Shown here: in pieces, positions 49,413 to 63,167 of the stretch
How the letters are laid out: the number at the start of each line of letters is the position of its first letter
How positions within the stretch are numbered: the first letter of the stretch is position 1
NCBI RefSeq assembly: GCF_021155775.2
Contig: NC_060234.1
Coordinates: forward strand, 39,739,026-39,803,025
Origin: Neodiprion pinetum
Taxonomy: Eukaryota; Arthropoda; Insecta; Hymenoptera; Diprionidae
Length of the DNA: 64,000 bases
Reading direction: 5' to 3'
Made by a program: the position numbers and the translations under genes
Notes under the pieces: model-generated
What the model saw: the letters and a program-made list of their open reading frames with translations, nothing else
Told to the model about the DNA's origin: nothing
Databases searched by the model: none

Positions 49413-50711
49413 TGAAAAAAATGTACAGAGCCGAGAGGAATTTCTGTGAGAGAAAAAGTGTTCCACTGTTATATACACATCGACCAACTGTGATGTAACA
49501 GCAGCTGCCCTACAAGTACCTTATACTTCCAAGAATGTTTTATTATACACCGTGTTTTAAGTCAAGTTCGATGGATTTTTAGATCATCAAAAATCTGGAT
49601 CGTTGTATACATAAGGTTTCGGGTCCTGCGCATAGCACCGATACGCAATTTGATCGGTGTAAAATTACATGATTAACGACGAAAGGAAAGGTGTATAAAA
49701 ATTCTTGGAAAAAAAAAAAAAAAAACGCAGAGTACATTGTTACCTATGCTAAATTCTACGGATTTATAATTCATGACAAATAATATAATAATAATGAACA
49801 AGGATAAAATTGAAAACTGAGGACGTTGTGAATAAAATCTTGAAAAACTAACCTTTCGCCTGATTGGGATGGAAAAAAAAGAGAGAAAAGGAAAAAAACT
49901 AGTAATGATAATAATCAGTAAATCAAATAAATTGGTTATTTGCCTTTCGTGGTTTCTTCTTTTTCCGCAACAACTGTTTTCATCGGAATTCGCGTCCATT
50001 AAATGACTCTAACAATACATCAAGACTCTTCGTTTAGGAAAAAGACAAAAATAAATAAACAAAAACACTGTATAGATGAGAATACCAAGAACTATATACT
50101 TATATATAACTATAACAAGAATGATTTCCTGAATAAAATACCTTGCACGAAGAAGTAACCTAAAAACTGAATCAAAAAGCCATCAGCTAATTTCATACGA
50201 TAGCTGCATGCAAGCGTCGCATAAGTCACGTGCTTCGCCGCGCACCTAGGCCATGGTGATACACACATATATATATATACACATATACACGCGTATATAT
50301 ACCTATATTTTTCTTCATTCTTCGCATTTTTTTTTTTTCACGTACGACTTACTCCACATACCGTTATAAGTCAAAGAATTTCTCCTCGCCTGCCTTCACA
50401 CAACTCTGCTAGCAAACAGAAAACGTTCTCTCTCTCTCTCTCTCTCTCCCTCTTATTACGTACTCCTTTATTATGCCTATGGGCGCGTGCCTTACACGTA
50501 CAACATGGTGAATTATAGGAACAAATCACGGTGGTGTAGCGGAAACGCGACCAATTTTTGAAGGACGCGACAAGTGTTGATTGTATAATTAGTTGGACGC
50601 AAAGTCGTCGCGAGATTACCAAAAAGTTGGGGCACAACGTGCGGGTGATGGTGATGGTTGCGAAAATATTTCACGACTCGTATTTCGAAAATTTGTCGGC
50701 TGAGAGCAGAG

Positions 50712-50873
50712 ACATCTCAGGATTTGGTTCAACAAAATCACATCTCGGATTATGATTAAAAAACTTCGTATATCCTCAAAGATCACTTTCGAAATACAAT
50801 ATGGTTCAAGAAAATTCTGAGTCGAGGTTTTATTTAACCAAATTCTGAGATAGGATGTTTCGGCCCTCAACAG
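50712..50873. repeat. inverted repeat next to a degenerate hammerhead-like core
   Basis: ACATCTCAGGATTTGGTTCAA at about 50712 is inverted relative to the TTAACCAAATTCTGAGAT block at about 50834-50852. Immediately beyond lies, on the minus strand, CTGTTGA-GGGCC-GAAAC (50857-50873), a degenerate relative of the core at 26510-26540. Both cores are followed by ATCC. It is probably a fragment of a retroelement or structured repeat. Confidence 0.4.
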
Positions 50874-53800
50874 ACGAATTGTCTTACTAAATATGTTCAG
50901 ACGATGCTAAGGTGCAATTAAACGTGTAATTGCTCTCTCTCTCTCTCTCTCGGAAAGGGTTGCGACACACAAACCTGCAGGTTTAAAGATCTCGTAGCTG
51001 AGCTTATAGTCCTGAATGCAAGTAGCGCGTAAACTTCTAACACGGTTTACCTGCGAGAACTGCACCAACTGAACTTTTTAGTTCAGGATTGAGAGCATGC
51101 TATGTTAGTTTCACATCTTGCAGTGGGTAAATTTCCTCAAAGAGGTTTTAGCTAAGAGGTTTATTGAAGAAGTGAAGAGAAGGGAGAAAAAAACTGAAAG
51201 AAATAAATCCCGGATACACAAAACAACGCGAGAGAAACTTGGAACATTGCTTATAATTTGCTCCATTTTTTAATTGGACATTTTTCATTCGCTTTCCAAT
51301 GTTTTGCGAATATGCAATTAGGTCATTTACAAAAACTCTCAAGATTTTCACGGATGCGCGTTTACATTTAAATATTCAGAACAATATAGTAATTTCAAAT
51401 TTCTGGTATACAAAAGTTCGCAATCGGAATGAAAACAAAAAAAAAAAAACATGGATATTGTTAGTAGAGCCGCATATTATAAAACACAAAATCTAAACCG
51501 ATGTATAACATATAATTTAGGATTAACCAACAGTTCTATGTATTAATTTCATTTCTAGTGTCTCCTTTTTTTTTATAGTTTTCGACAAACTTGACACATT
51601 TTTACATTTTCAAGTTGTATTTTTAAAGAGCACCTAATTACGCTCTAACTCAAAGTTATATATTTTTTAACTACGGAACTTGAAAAGCAAAAAAAAAAAA
51701 AAAAAAAGTTCCGTAGGAAACTTTCCATAGGGAGTATAACGGTTTGCAATTGTTAAAGTTTACATTGCATAACGACGAACAATGGACTGCACTCTCGCGT
51801 GCAAAATTACGTAGGAGAGAAATTTTTGCTTAGAAATATTGACGAGAGACTATTCGGTAGATACCAGTATACGCGGTTAATTTGCTAATGTAACGAAAAA
51901 AGAAACATCCAATTCACACCCTCATCAATTATTCGAGGCAGGCTACGCTGAGAATATAACTAATCGTAGGTTCGTATAAAAACGAAGTGCAGTTAACTGC
52001 AAAGGAAAAGCAAGAAGAGGAGGGAGAAGTAACGAGGAAGAAGGAGAGGAAGGAGAAGTAACGAGAACTATCCGAGGAGTTTGTATAACTCGACAAACGC
52101 AATTACGCGGGAGATACCGTTCGATCACCACGTTCCTAGTCATATACTGTTCACTGTACATAAGCTATATATATAAATTATATATATGTATATATAGGCT
52201 CGGCACGGCTATCGGTCTATTAGTTTTATTTCCCTTATTTCGATCTAGCTCGTTTTTTTGTTCTCGTATTACTCACGGCAGGCTAGCAGGTCGCAATAAG
52301 TAAGTCGCAGCACACTGCGGTCAAGTCTAACGTAAGGCAGCGTAATAGATTGCGAAGGAGAACCAGCCCGTGTATATTATACAAGGTATTCGAATCGAGA
52401 AAAGAGTTGGATAAGTGTAGAAAAGCTTGGAACTCGAGATAGCCAATCATGAAATTTAAGATTGCTTTCTCGTAACTATGAAACACGAAGAACGTAAAAT
52501 TGACCAAATTTTCACGAATTGTATCTAATTTTCTCTCGTTGGATTATAAGCTCTCTCTCTCTCTCGACAGATGAGTTAAAACGAACTGGTTCTTGAAAGA
52601 GTTTGATAAAATCGCTCCTTACAAGTAATTGTAATTGTAATATTCAACAATTCAAAAAACAAGACAAATAATATATAACATAACCTTGGATATTGGTGTT
52701 AAAAACACAAAACTTCAATTTAATCCATTCAAATTTCTTTACTCGTATACGCGGTTTTAAATCACTTATTACCGAAAAATCCACAAATCGATCAACTACA
52801 AAGTTATCCAAATTACCCTAAAATCTTTTCATAGATTCTACGCCTGATTTTTATACTTTGCCAAGTCGTCGGTCAAGGTAACGGATAAAATTCAAACGAA
52901 ATATCGTAACGGATACTTGATTTCGAGTGTGAAAAATCCTTCAATAACATGAAAATTGAGTGTGAAATCCACGAGCTCGGTCGCACGAGACGATCGACGG
53001 GCAGTCAGGCGAGAGGAAAGCATCGCTCTGAAATAGGAACCGGAACCAGGCAGTCCGTGCGTGGAATCGTCTATTGGACGACAATTGGACAAGCACTCGA
53101 TGCGCATACGAATTGAAGGCAGGTAGAAGGCGTCGAATGTGCCCGACGCCCGGCGTCGCGTCGCGCCGCATCCGACACACACGCCGCAATACCGAACCGC
53201 AAGGATCGTTGCTCTCTCGTTACGATATGCGCTGCTGCTGTTCTCGGGGTTTTCATATCTGGTTAATTTCGCGACTGCGATATAACCGGACCAACCGATC
53301 GGGCTAATGTGTGCGAATATCTTCGATCTGCGATACCAACGAAAGTTGAATTATTCGAATTTAAAAACGACAAGTGCGACAAAATTATTGTACAAAATTA
53401 TTTACTATTGTTCGTTATGTATGATTAATAGACTAACCGAACATGTTACATCTTTAATTTCCTGAGCCCGATAAATTTGACTTCAGTTACTAAATCTTGT
53501 CCTGTCTCTCCCCCCCCCCCCGTTTTTTTTTTTTTTTTTTGCTCCAATTTGGTAAATTGAAAATTGGAGGAATTATGCAAAATTTAATTATAGATGTACG
53601 TAAATTTACTTAATTCGAATTATGTACTAATTATCCCGCTGGGATCAATTTTCCGAATATTTAATGCATGAATCAACTAAAACCAAATAATCGGTGATCC
53701 GTAAATATGAATCATAGAATTGATTCGAATGACTCAACTGTGCATTGAATTTGCATCGTTACTTTTCGCCAACTTTTTCTACAGTTCTCGCAATCTGGTA

Positions 53801-54344
53801 GACGACGATGCAAAGTGAGAAAATTCATACATGCTATTACATAAAACTTATACGTGAATTTGAAGAATCGCTATAAACCGTCGAGTATAAAAATTTGCAC
53901 AATTTTACAATCGCCTTGGTATCAAGAGAAAGTAAGAAGTAAAGGGGAATCGACGAGAAAAATGTTGAACAAAAACTACGAGAAACGCACCTCCGCGACA
54001 CACATAAATCGCGCGTAACGACAATAATTTCCAAGAATTCTACTACACGAGTAGCAGCAGTAAGTAAATAACAAAGAACGGATGAAAATTAACGACTGAA
54101 AATAAAAAGAACCATGTATGAATCGATAGAAAGAACTAGCGACGCGACTGCGAGACGATGAGTGTGTTTATAAATGAGAATTTATAATTTGAATTTGACG
54201 ATGGGAAAGAAGAGGGGGGGGGGGGAGGGTGAGGGGCGAAAAAGATCCATCCGTTAAAACTGCGCAATAAATTCAGTGCTACTGCAAAATCGAGACATCT
54301 AGATCGGGTTGTTTCATTTGTGGTCGAACCATAACGATTCTCGT

Positions 54345-54501
<157 letters not shown>

Positions 54502-56904
54502 TTGAGACGTTCGAGACGCAGCTTCGAACCCTGGCAACGTGACGTCGTATAACTGACGCTGAGTTACGAGGACAGGCCAAGGGACCCGAGAAACATAATA
54601 CGCGGCACAATACCCTGTGTATATATCTAAAGTCTAAACTCCAAACCGCCCAGATGGCAGATGGCTGGATCAACAATGGCGTCCGCCTTTCTTCGTCCCG
54701 TTCTCATGGCTAGGACGATCGGAGGATACTCGGGATATTCGTAATCTACTTCTATGTCTCAGTTCCGTAGCTAATACCGCGTGCAGATACCTGCCTTACC
54801 CTTAATCCTCGAGACAAGGGATCCCCGAAATTTTCTCACTAACTACGCGTGTACTCGGCTACTACGGAGTATGTCAACATACGATTATAAAAACGCGAGA
54901 ATATCCCATTGTTCTGTGGTACGGTGAAATCGTTTTTACCTTTTTCTTCCTCTGTCTCTTATTATTACTCCGAAATTAGCGAGAACTCCTCTCGCATCCA
55001 AATCAAAAACTCGCGAAGATAATCAGCCTTCGTTAATTACACACCCATCCCTTCATTCTTCGATGAGTGTATTAGACTCGGAATTGTAAAACTCGTGCTC
55101 AAGGAAGGAGTGATGAAAAAAACGATTAATACACATTCGGCAACGCCATTGACGAAATTCCCAACAGTTTTGCGCGTTAATATCGTTGCGATATTCGAGA
55201 TGATTCGATGGCTGATTAACGCCTCGTCCGACAGAGAATTTTTTCTTTCGGTGTTCGGTTATCAACGGTAATCGGGGTCGGATTTACCACATATTCTATA
55301 GCGATTCCCAAATCGCGTCGCATTTCGGAATTCGGATGCAGGACGCCACCCCTACAAACTACGCAGGCGGCTCGGGGCTTACACCGATTAATGCACCGCT
55401 GGGTGAATCCGAATGCTAAACTCGACTTCAACGTCGATGTTAATTGAATCGCGGGAAATATCATTCAATATATTTTGGGAATTGCGTGAAATACGAGGAA
55501 ACGAACCACGTGCTGTTGTCTGGTCACAACTGGTATTACGGGGCGAAAAGCCAGCGTCGCCGGCCGCCTGAGAGGCTTACATATTCCGTTCGTTAATATT
55601 TTACAAAGTACGCCACCCGCCGAGGCGTAATAAACCGAGCCATAACCCGGGCTTCTTAGGAATTATATTGAGGCTGTAAAGTCCTACCTTTTTCGGCTAA
55701 ATATCCTGGAAAAGCTGAAACACACGTGAGATGCACTTCGAGCCCACGCGACAACTTCACTTGACTCTGCCGGGAGCTTGGCGACAGCTCCTAAGCTTCC
55801 ACTGAAACACCACTAGCGACATCTTACGGAGCCGAAACGAAGCTCCGAGATGCGCGCGCAAATACGGGGGAGAAACTCACGCTTCGAAATTCCAATCATA
55901 CTTCTGACGATAAAGTCAACACATGCGTGCCAATTTGTGAATGCATGGTCCGCTAAATTTTATACTTTGCATTGTTTGTCGCGGCATTTATCCCATTTAT
56001 TATTCATAGACGGTTGGCTTATCGATCGGTATTGTAGCAAACGATTGAGAAACGTAGTTGCACGAGTGTGGATTTTTATTTTACGTGCGAAAATATTAGG
56101 AATGCTTGAACGGTCTAAGCGAAGATTACGTTTAACTTCGATTATATTTAATTCCTAATTATCTGGCTGGATTAATTTTGATTGATTAAATTGTAAAAAT
56201 GGCGTGACTCGTTTACGTACGTACGTCGGTTAATTTGCCAGGTTTTCCCTCGATATTTCCATCGTCGGTAAAATGGTGTATATTTGAAGATTCGAATAGG
56301 GCCGGAATGGGTTACTTATTTTGATCAATAATTCTAAAACACATTATCAACTAATCACAAGTTTGAGGTACTGAATTTTGAGGTTGTTACAAACAAAATA
56401 CCGATCGTTACTTTACCGCGGTCACCGGATCCGGATATTAGCGGCGGGAATGAAAATTGTTTATCACTTTTAAATTTGTGAGATATCCAGTTGGAAAGAA
56501 TGGATTCTGTTTCAAATTCGATTCTTTTTTATCCGATGTTTGCGAAAATTTTAAAAACAAGAATTTATTTTTTATACCGGCTGCCGCAGCGAAATTTAAT
56601 TTGGAATTTAAAATCATGGACCACAATGAATTCAGTTCTAGAATACGCACAAGGAATGTAATTAACGAAAGAATAAGTCGGAGGTTTTGGAATTGATTGA
56701 AACTTGTTAAAATATTCTTTGCCTGTATTTATATACAGAATATTATTTTTCATTTAAGTACTTATTGGGTAATTTAGGCGGACTAATTTCGCAAGCTCTG
56801 AATTACATTGATTTCCAGCACGAAATACGGCCTATCAATTAGACCTGACAATTTATAGATTTGTTTTCACTTTGCAAAGTGTAGCTACCTGAGCCCAACG
56901 GCTA

Positions 56905-56910
56905 TTTATT
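56905..56910 (-). terminator. polyadenylation signal of the MADF-BESS gene
   Basis: AATAAA on the minus strand, about 100 bp downstream of the stop codon at 57010-57012. Confidence 0.55.
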
Positions 56911-57009
56911 TGTATAAAATTTATACTGTTTTTGTTACATACATTTATAAACTTGAACGTGAGGTAAAAACATTTAAATAATCCTAGTATGAAACTTAAA
57001 ATCTACTCA

Positions 57010-58495
57010 TTAGGTATTCTCCTGAAATAAAGCATCCATAAGTCGTCTTGTTGTTGCTTTCTTGTCTTCCTCTGACATCTTCTTCAGTTCTGAAGCCAGA
57101 TATTTGCAAAACAGATCTTCAGATGTTTCTTGTTGCTGATTCGAATTGCGTAAATGATTTGTAACTGTTGTTGCCATTTCTGCTATTGATTCTTGAACGT
57201 TCTCGACTTGCTGCTCATTTTGGTCAGACGAAGGAAAAATTCGATTGTTTTCTGATGCTAGGAGAGACAATGGATCAGAAGACTCAACTATCGCTGTTGA
57301 CGTTGATGGCGAAGTCACTGGAGACTGCACTAATAGAGTTGCTGTGTATTGCGTCGCTGGGGATGGAGATAGTGACGGATTGTCAGATGGCGATGGAGTT
57401 TCACTTTTATACTTTCGCACATGTTTCAAATTCTTTGCTTTCGTATTAATATTTCTGTACGATCTGTAATAACGGGAACAACGTTCACATTTGTTTTTCT
57501 GTATTGTTAATTGTTATAACTTTGGCGCTTGAAACATAAGATTGCAACAGCCTTGCTATAATTTATATGGAAGTTGAGAAAAGAAGTGAATATTATTCTT
57601 ACATTTGTTATGCTTACTAGTGACTGATTCAGACCCTCCAAGAATTTAAAATTCGATTTTAATCACTCGAATTCTCTCACAAGATTTAATGAATTACCAA
57701 GGGAATAAATCATGCCTCACCGTTCACACTAGTTTAGGGTTGAGAATCTCCGATAAAATTTGCTGAAGTTTGCATTCGACTGTACAACATTCTTCCTGAC
57801 TCTTCACAGATGGAATTTCAGATAATTTGAAAAGTATTGTGAAATTCCATACGAAATTCGGAACAGTTGAATAAAGAGATTTCAAATGAAATGTAGGCTT
57901 TAAGGTATCACCTCCTTCCAACGATGTGTTGGGCGAGGAATCCCATCTCTGCATAGTGTGGCCAACACTGTCGGATCGTGAATGTTACTCCATTCCTCAT
58001 ATTTTGTTCGCTCAATCGTTTCTCCTTAGAGTATCGCTCTCTGAGTCGTGTCCAACGCTTCAGACATTCACTAGCTGTAAAGATTAGACAGAGTGACGAA
58101 CCGTGTGACGTTACTGGGGCATGTATAACAAAACAACGTGCCATGATTCTTACAAATCACAGACGCATCGTAGTACAGCGAAGAAATGTATCCCAAACGC
58201 TGAAGAGAATTATAAAACGCAGTTAAAGCAAATTACCTGGCTGTTCTAAAATCGCGGCAATTTCCTGCCAGGACTTCTCCCTTAGCGCATAATCCTTTTG
58301 ATTTTTCGATGTTTTCACGTAGAGGTGAGGGTAATTTTGGACTAAACTTATCAGCAGACTGTCCCCGTTTTTCGAACCGCCTTCGGAGTTATCGCAGTCA
58401 TCCTCATTCGTAACAACGGTTTCATTTTGTTCCATTTTATAAGAATGATCTCTCATTACTTGACGGAATATCGCGGAAGATTTGACAGTTTGCAT
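57010..58495 (-). CDS. MADF-BESS domain putative transcription factor
   Basis: Three coding exons read on the minus strand: 58495-58237, 58074-57912 and 57463-57010. Donors are CAG|GTAATT and GAG|GTGATA; acceptors are TTACAG and ATTACAG. Phases join cleanly to give 291 aa plus TAA. Residues 1-46 are an acidic leader. The MADF domain (a Myb/SANT-like DNA-binding fold) spans about 47-141, with LLISLVQNYPHLY, the REKSWQEIA helix, CLKRWTRLRERY and a Trp-Pro-x-Tyr-like RQCWPHYAEMGFL. A Ser/Pro/Thr/Gln-rich linker follows, and a BESS motif lies at 257-288 (DLFCKYLASELKKM...RRLMDALFQ), which mediates protein-protein contacts. This Adf-1-like architecture is typical of insect regulators that bind promoters as dimers in the nucleus. 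Lineage-expanded paralogues prevent a specific gene name. Met21 is an alternative start. It is head to head with Sgpp. Confidence 0.88.
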
Positions 58496-59972
58496 ACTTA
58501 TTGCTTAAACTGGAAATGGAGCATTCAAGATACAAACTAAACATAACCTGTTCATAATAAATACCTAGATGCTACCGCCATAGTCCGATACTCTGATAGA
58601 GAGGAAAACCGAAGAGAGCCCTCCTGACTTTTTTGGAGGCGTCTTTTGTATACTAGCGCTGTCTGATATAGTTTAAAATTTTTTTAAGCAATTGTCGACG
58701 GTAAGATAAGTTCACTGAAATTGTATTGTACCGACGGTAGATAACACAAATCACAATTGCCATAAGAAATTCCTATTGGCGTGGATGAAAATTAAGAGTC
58801 TACGAATACTGGCAAATGATGTCATTTGTCCAAATTCGATCATTTTAATTAATAAAATTCATTCCGACAACCACGTATACATTGAACCTATAATTGAAGT
58901 CACAAAATTTATTGATTTTGATATTGATTGATCAAATTACGCGACGCAGCCTGAACCGTGCTACTTCGCGTTTGCCAAATTGCCGTCGTTCGTTCCGTCA
59001 GGTGTTTTATACATATCTATATTATGCTGAGCAGGCTAAAGAAAGCCAAGGGCCCGGAGGTGATGTGATCCGCAGAGATAACGGCAATATACTGTTGCTC
59101 CAGTACTAATCTCTACTGAACCTTATTCTGTAACTTATATGACAGTGACAGAGCTAATAAACGTCATTTTGACCAATCAGAGAGAAGCTTTAAACAGAAG
59201 ATCTTCTTTAACACCCGCGACGCCCGCGACTGAGTTACGGAATCCGGGGCGTAGAGACACTGAAACGTTAGAGATCAGTCAATAACTTTCTGGATTACCA
59301 TCCATTGAGTTATAGAGAGAGAGAAAAAGAAAGAAAGAGATGCCAAAACATGCTCGGAAAACAGTTCATCTCTAAACTTGCTTAGTCGTGATTGTAGACC
59401 ACAGTAGTCTGCAATAGCCGCTGGTACAGATCCTTGATAACGTCAAACATGGTTAATGTAACATGGTGATCGCGCACGTATGCCGCGGCGCATTTTGTCC
59501 TAGTAGAATATAAAATTAAAACTATCTTAAGAACGTGATAATATAAATTAATAAACTACTTGTGTGTTGCAAATGATACGAAAGGATAAACCAGGTATAA
59601 AAATTTTAACATTTCAACGTTATTAAGTAATAATAGACCGTACTATCAACGATTTGTAAGATTAACGAATTAGTCATTCAAGTCGTTACACTGATAACCG
59701 TTATAAAACCTCGTTAAGTAATTCGAATCGAATCGAATAATACTGGTAAATCCGGTTTACTAATCGAATTATTCATCAAACCGAAACTGCCACTAAGCTT
59801 TTCATATGTGCAGCAACATTTAATTTCAAATAATTCTTTTTAATTGAACATCAAAAACTCTTCACTGTTTACAACGAAAACCTGAAATTCACGTGTATCA
59901 TCAATTAATAACTACCTGAGCCGGGCATAACATTACAATTTTCATGTATGTCATTTTAGATTACTGAAGTAC
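58496..59972. promoter_or_regulatory. intergenic region between divergent MADF-BESS gene and Sgpp
   Basis: This is about 1.5 kb between the divergent start codons. It holds a CCAAT box, a small CpG-rich patch near 59215-59250 and a purine run near 59315-59340. A TTTTAG acceptor just upstream of the first Sgpp coding exon (ending at 59959) implies a 5' untranslated exon somewhere in this interval. A short ATG-led peptide at 59024 is too small to defend as a gene. Confidence 0.5.
59172..59176 (+). promoter_or_regulatory. CCAAT box
   Basis: GACCAATCAGAG matches the classical NF-Y binding consensus (CCAATCA). It lies about 800 bp upstream of the Sgpp coding start and about 680 bp upstream of the divergent MADF-BESS start. 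Confidence 0.4.
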
Positions 59973-61804
59973 ATGCAGGAGTATCGGAGTATACACCGTC
60001 TTTTCTATCCCGATAAAGTAAATTTGGAAAAAAAAATGTGGTCAGAGGCTATAGATTACTTCAAAGACCCGCAACAGGTTGCGCAAATCCAAGAGTTTTT
60101 TGGAGTAAGAATACACCACAATCAAATACTGCAACACAAAAGTGGAGATGGAAACTCGGTGATGGATTTCTCTTATGATAATGGAAATGTAACAACAACA
60201 ATAAGAAGAAAAGTAAATAGTATCAATGATGAACGGAGTTCAAGAAATGAAACCAATGGTTATGCAACAAGCGAAGACGAAGCAATGCCCACATCTAGTT
60301 CGGATCCTCCCCAGTTTACAATAACAAATCATATTTGGTATTACTTATTTTTGTTCGGTACAGAACTTGGGGACGAAATATTTTATTCCACTTTTATTCC
60401 ATTCTGGTTCTGGAATATTGATGGTGCTGTTGGACGAAGAATCGTTTTAGTTTGGGCCGTCGTTATGACAATTGGTAAGTTTTTTGCAGTCATTCTTGAA
60501 CTGAGGAGGATGGACAAGATATAATGCCAAATTAACCAGATCTTTCGTACAGGTCAGTGCTTGAAGGATATAATATGCTGGCCAAGACCTGCATGCCCGC
60601 CATCAGTCAGATTACAAAACAAATGGTCTCAGGAATACGGCATGCCATCGACTCACGCCATGATCGCTGTTTCTATTCCATTCAGTGTTGTGCTTTTCAC
60701 GATGAACAGATACGTTTATTCGTTTACCATCGGTTGCACTATCGCTGTTCTTTGGTAAAACACATACCAGCATACTTCTCTTTCGACCCATATAATATAG
60801 TTAGACAGATTCATTCAGCTTTCAGCGGATTACGATTAAATTGAGATAGTAATTACTACTAAATCCAAAATTATCGTGATGTTTTTTACAGGTGTACATT
60901 GGTCTGTGTGAGCCGAATTTATCTCGGAATGCATACAGTGCTGGACATTCTTGCTGGCCTGGCTTTAGCAATGTTTCTAATGATTCCCCTAGTGCCATTG
61001 GTTGATGCAACAGACTATTACTTTCTAACAAAGGATTGGGCTTTGGCCATCTTAGTTGCTATCAGCATCGCTACTGTGGTATATTATCCCTGTAGTGATA
61101 AATGGACTCCTACAAGGTACATGTGTGCCGTAGACTTAAAATACTTAGCATCTTCTACATATCAAATACCTATCCTTAGTACAATTGTGTGCACAGCATT
61201 TACAACGCAGGCATTAATTTTTTTCAAATTTCCTCTCTTGTTCACGGATTTACAGAAAACTATTTAAAAAAAAAATTGAATACAAGTAAAAATCCCTTTC
61301 CAGATGTAAAAAAGTAGAATGTCGAAAACAAACGGAAATAGTATCATTTAAACAAACAAAGTAATCCCTAATAATTACCATTTCAGAGGTGACACTGCCA
61401 TGGTAGTGTCGGTTACAGCCGGGGTCCACGTTGGAGCATGGCTAAATTACAGAACCGGAGCAATGTCAACGCCACTACTTCCTCCACCATACAATATTAT
61501 TTGGCCATCTTATCCAATGCTTGGGCGTACAGTATTGAGAACAATATTAGGATTTTGCTGTATAATAGCAACAAAGGCATTATTTAAATTTCTCAGCTAT
61601 GCAACAATGTGTGCGATACTAAGAGTAAATTCAAAAGAACTGATGAAAAGTCGGAACTGTTTAGAAAATCGAAACAAGGTCCTTGTTGATTTGGTTTATA
61701 AGTACATCACGTGTTTTATGATCGGTTTCAACGCTGTTTACCTATTACCAAATGTTTTTAGTATGATCGGAATTGAAAGACCAACCTTTTATACAGAATT
61801 ATAG
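59973..61804 (+). CDS. Sgpp: sphingosine-1-phosphate phosphatase
   Basis: Four coding exons (59973-60474, 60553-60754, 60892-61116, 61387-61804) with consensus splice sites join in frame to 448 aa, close to the vertebrate SGPP1 length. The enzyme dephosphorylates sphingosine-1-phosphate to sphingosine in the ER membrane. The three lipid-phosphate-phosphatase (PAP2) motifs are intact: KDIICWPRP (172-180), PSTH (199-202) and SRIYLGMHTVLD (242-253), giving catalytic Ser200/His202, Arg243, His249 and Asp253 in the family mechanism. The N-terminal DPQQVAQIQEFFGV (32-45) resembles the same region of SGPP1. Residues about 55-112 are a polar, probably disordered linker. From about 118 onward several hydrophobic helices follow. 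Met22 is an alternative start; the frame stays open upstream to the acceptor, so a coding 5' exon cannot be excluded. Reading through at 61116 instead of splicing would drop the conserved GDTA-containing last exon. Confidence 0.93.
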
Positions 61805-62620
61805 TTTTAGTAGTAACGGGCACTTGATCTAAAATAGATCTTGCATGTTCAGTGCAAATACAAATAACGTACTTACACGTATTCATCACTTATCATCATG
61901 TTCTACATCCAAAGAGTACTGAAATATCAGTACGAATTAATATTTCATAACAGAGGAGGACATAAGTATTGCATTCAATCTGATAAAACCATCGAAAACT
62001 GAGAAATGAAACAAAATATTTGTTCACTTGATGTTTAGCAATCGAACATAGATAGTAATGTAAGGTTGAATAATGTGTTTTGTACTAAGCGGTATCATTC
62101 TCGAACATCTATGTATTTTGAAAAACAATATTTATTCGTGGTTCGCCTAATTTACAAGCAATATTTACTCCTGATCAGTGAAAATTCTGGCAAATCGTGA
62201 AAGAATTGTAACGATCGAAAATATCGATTAAAGTTCCAATCCCCTGAGCATAGTTTGAATAGAGATTGAACATAGCAACAAAATAAGGCTCAGAATTATT
62301 TGAAAATTTTGCTCAATCCAAATCGTGTATGATCAGACTAGTAGGACTAGTAATTAATTCTGCTGGGAGCTAGACCCTGATAAACTGATAGTCACAAAAA
62401 CGAGTAACCCTTGCTTTATTCCCATTTATTGATGCGGTAAATGAAGCGAAACCCTGACTAAACTTGCTTGCTTGAACACAGTGTTGAATATCTAAAAAAT
62501 TTATCGCTACACCTACTGCCCCACTGTAAACGTTCAATGAATGTCTTTAATGCTCAGTTGAATGCTATCAAAGTTTTATATCACGTATTTAGTATTCACG
62601 AGTCTTAATGATTTACACCA

Positions 62621-62626
62621 AATAAA
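62621..62626 (+). terminator. candidate polyadenylation signal for Sgpp
   Basis: This is the first AATAAA downstream of the Sgpp stop codon and implies a 3' untranslated region of about 0.8 kb. A second AATAAA occurs at 63062-63067. Confidence 0.45.
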
Positions 62627-63096
62627 TGAATTATACACAAATATATATGTATATATTTATAAATCTTACAGCTTTTTGTTACTAAAGAATCATTTGATGT
62701 TTTCAAAACGAATAGATTCAATTTGCTCATGTAAATTTATATTTATATTTACCTGTTTTCTTTTTAACTGTAGAAAACTTATTTCTTTAAAATAACTGTC
62801 ATGAAACATATCCAGTGGCTATGAAACATTTGCTATTTTAAGAATCAAAATGTCTATTCCATACTACTTGTCACATACATTTTTTTATAGCAAATGGTAT
62901 AATTGAATATTAAGTGAAGTCTAGAATTGATGAACGTTGGTTCAATTTCAAAGCTTTTGTAATAATGATATTAACAACATAGCTTTATTTTTGCCGATTT
63001 ATTAGGCAGACTTGACTATTGCAAGTGTAATTTAAGGATTTAATATCGTATTTAAGATGTTAATAAACTAATTATTTGGATGTTTTTTCTTAAAGA

Positions 63097-63102
63097 TTTA
63101 TT
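63097..63102 (-). terminator. polyadenylation signal of PIH1D1
   Basis: AATAAA on the minus strand, about 65 bp downstream of the TAA at 63168-63170. Another lies at 62984-62989. Confidence 0.5.
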
Positions 63103-63167
63103 ATCCTTCATATATTAAGGCAGACGCTTCATATCAGGCAAAAGTTGATAATTTAAATTCAAAGATA

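Larger units (their letters stand above)
61805..63167. other. Sgpp 3' untranslated region and convergent spacer
   Basis: AT-rich with no coding frame of note. It contains the likely Sgpp 3' end and that of the convergent PIH1D1 gene. Confidence 0.6.

Noticed and set aside
57724..57954. 76-codon minus-strand frame overlapping the MADF-BESS gene.
   Set aside because: It lies mostly in intron 2 and overlaps exon 2 in a different frame; the MADF and BESS segments splice cleanly without it.
59024..59068. Short ATG-led peptide MLSRLKKAKGPEVM near the Sgpp promoter.
   Set aside because: Only 14 codons, and splicing from its possible donor into Sgpp exon 1 gives a stop in the resulting frame.
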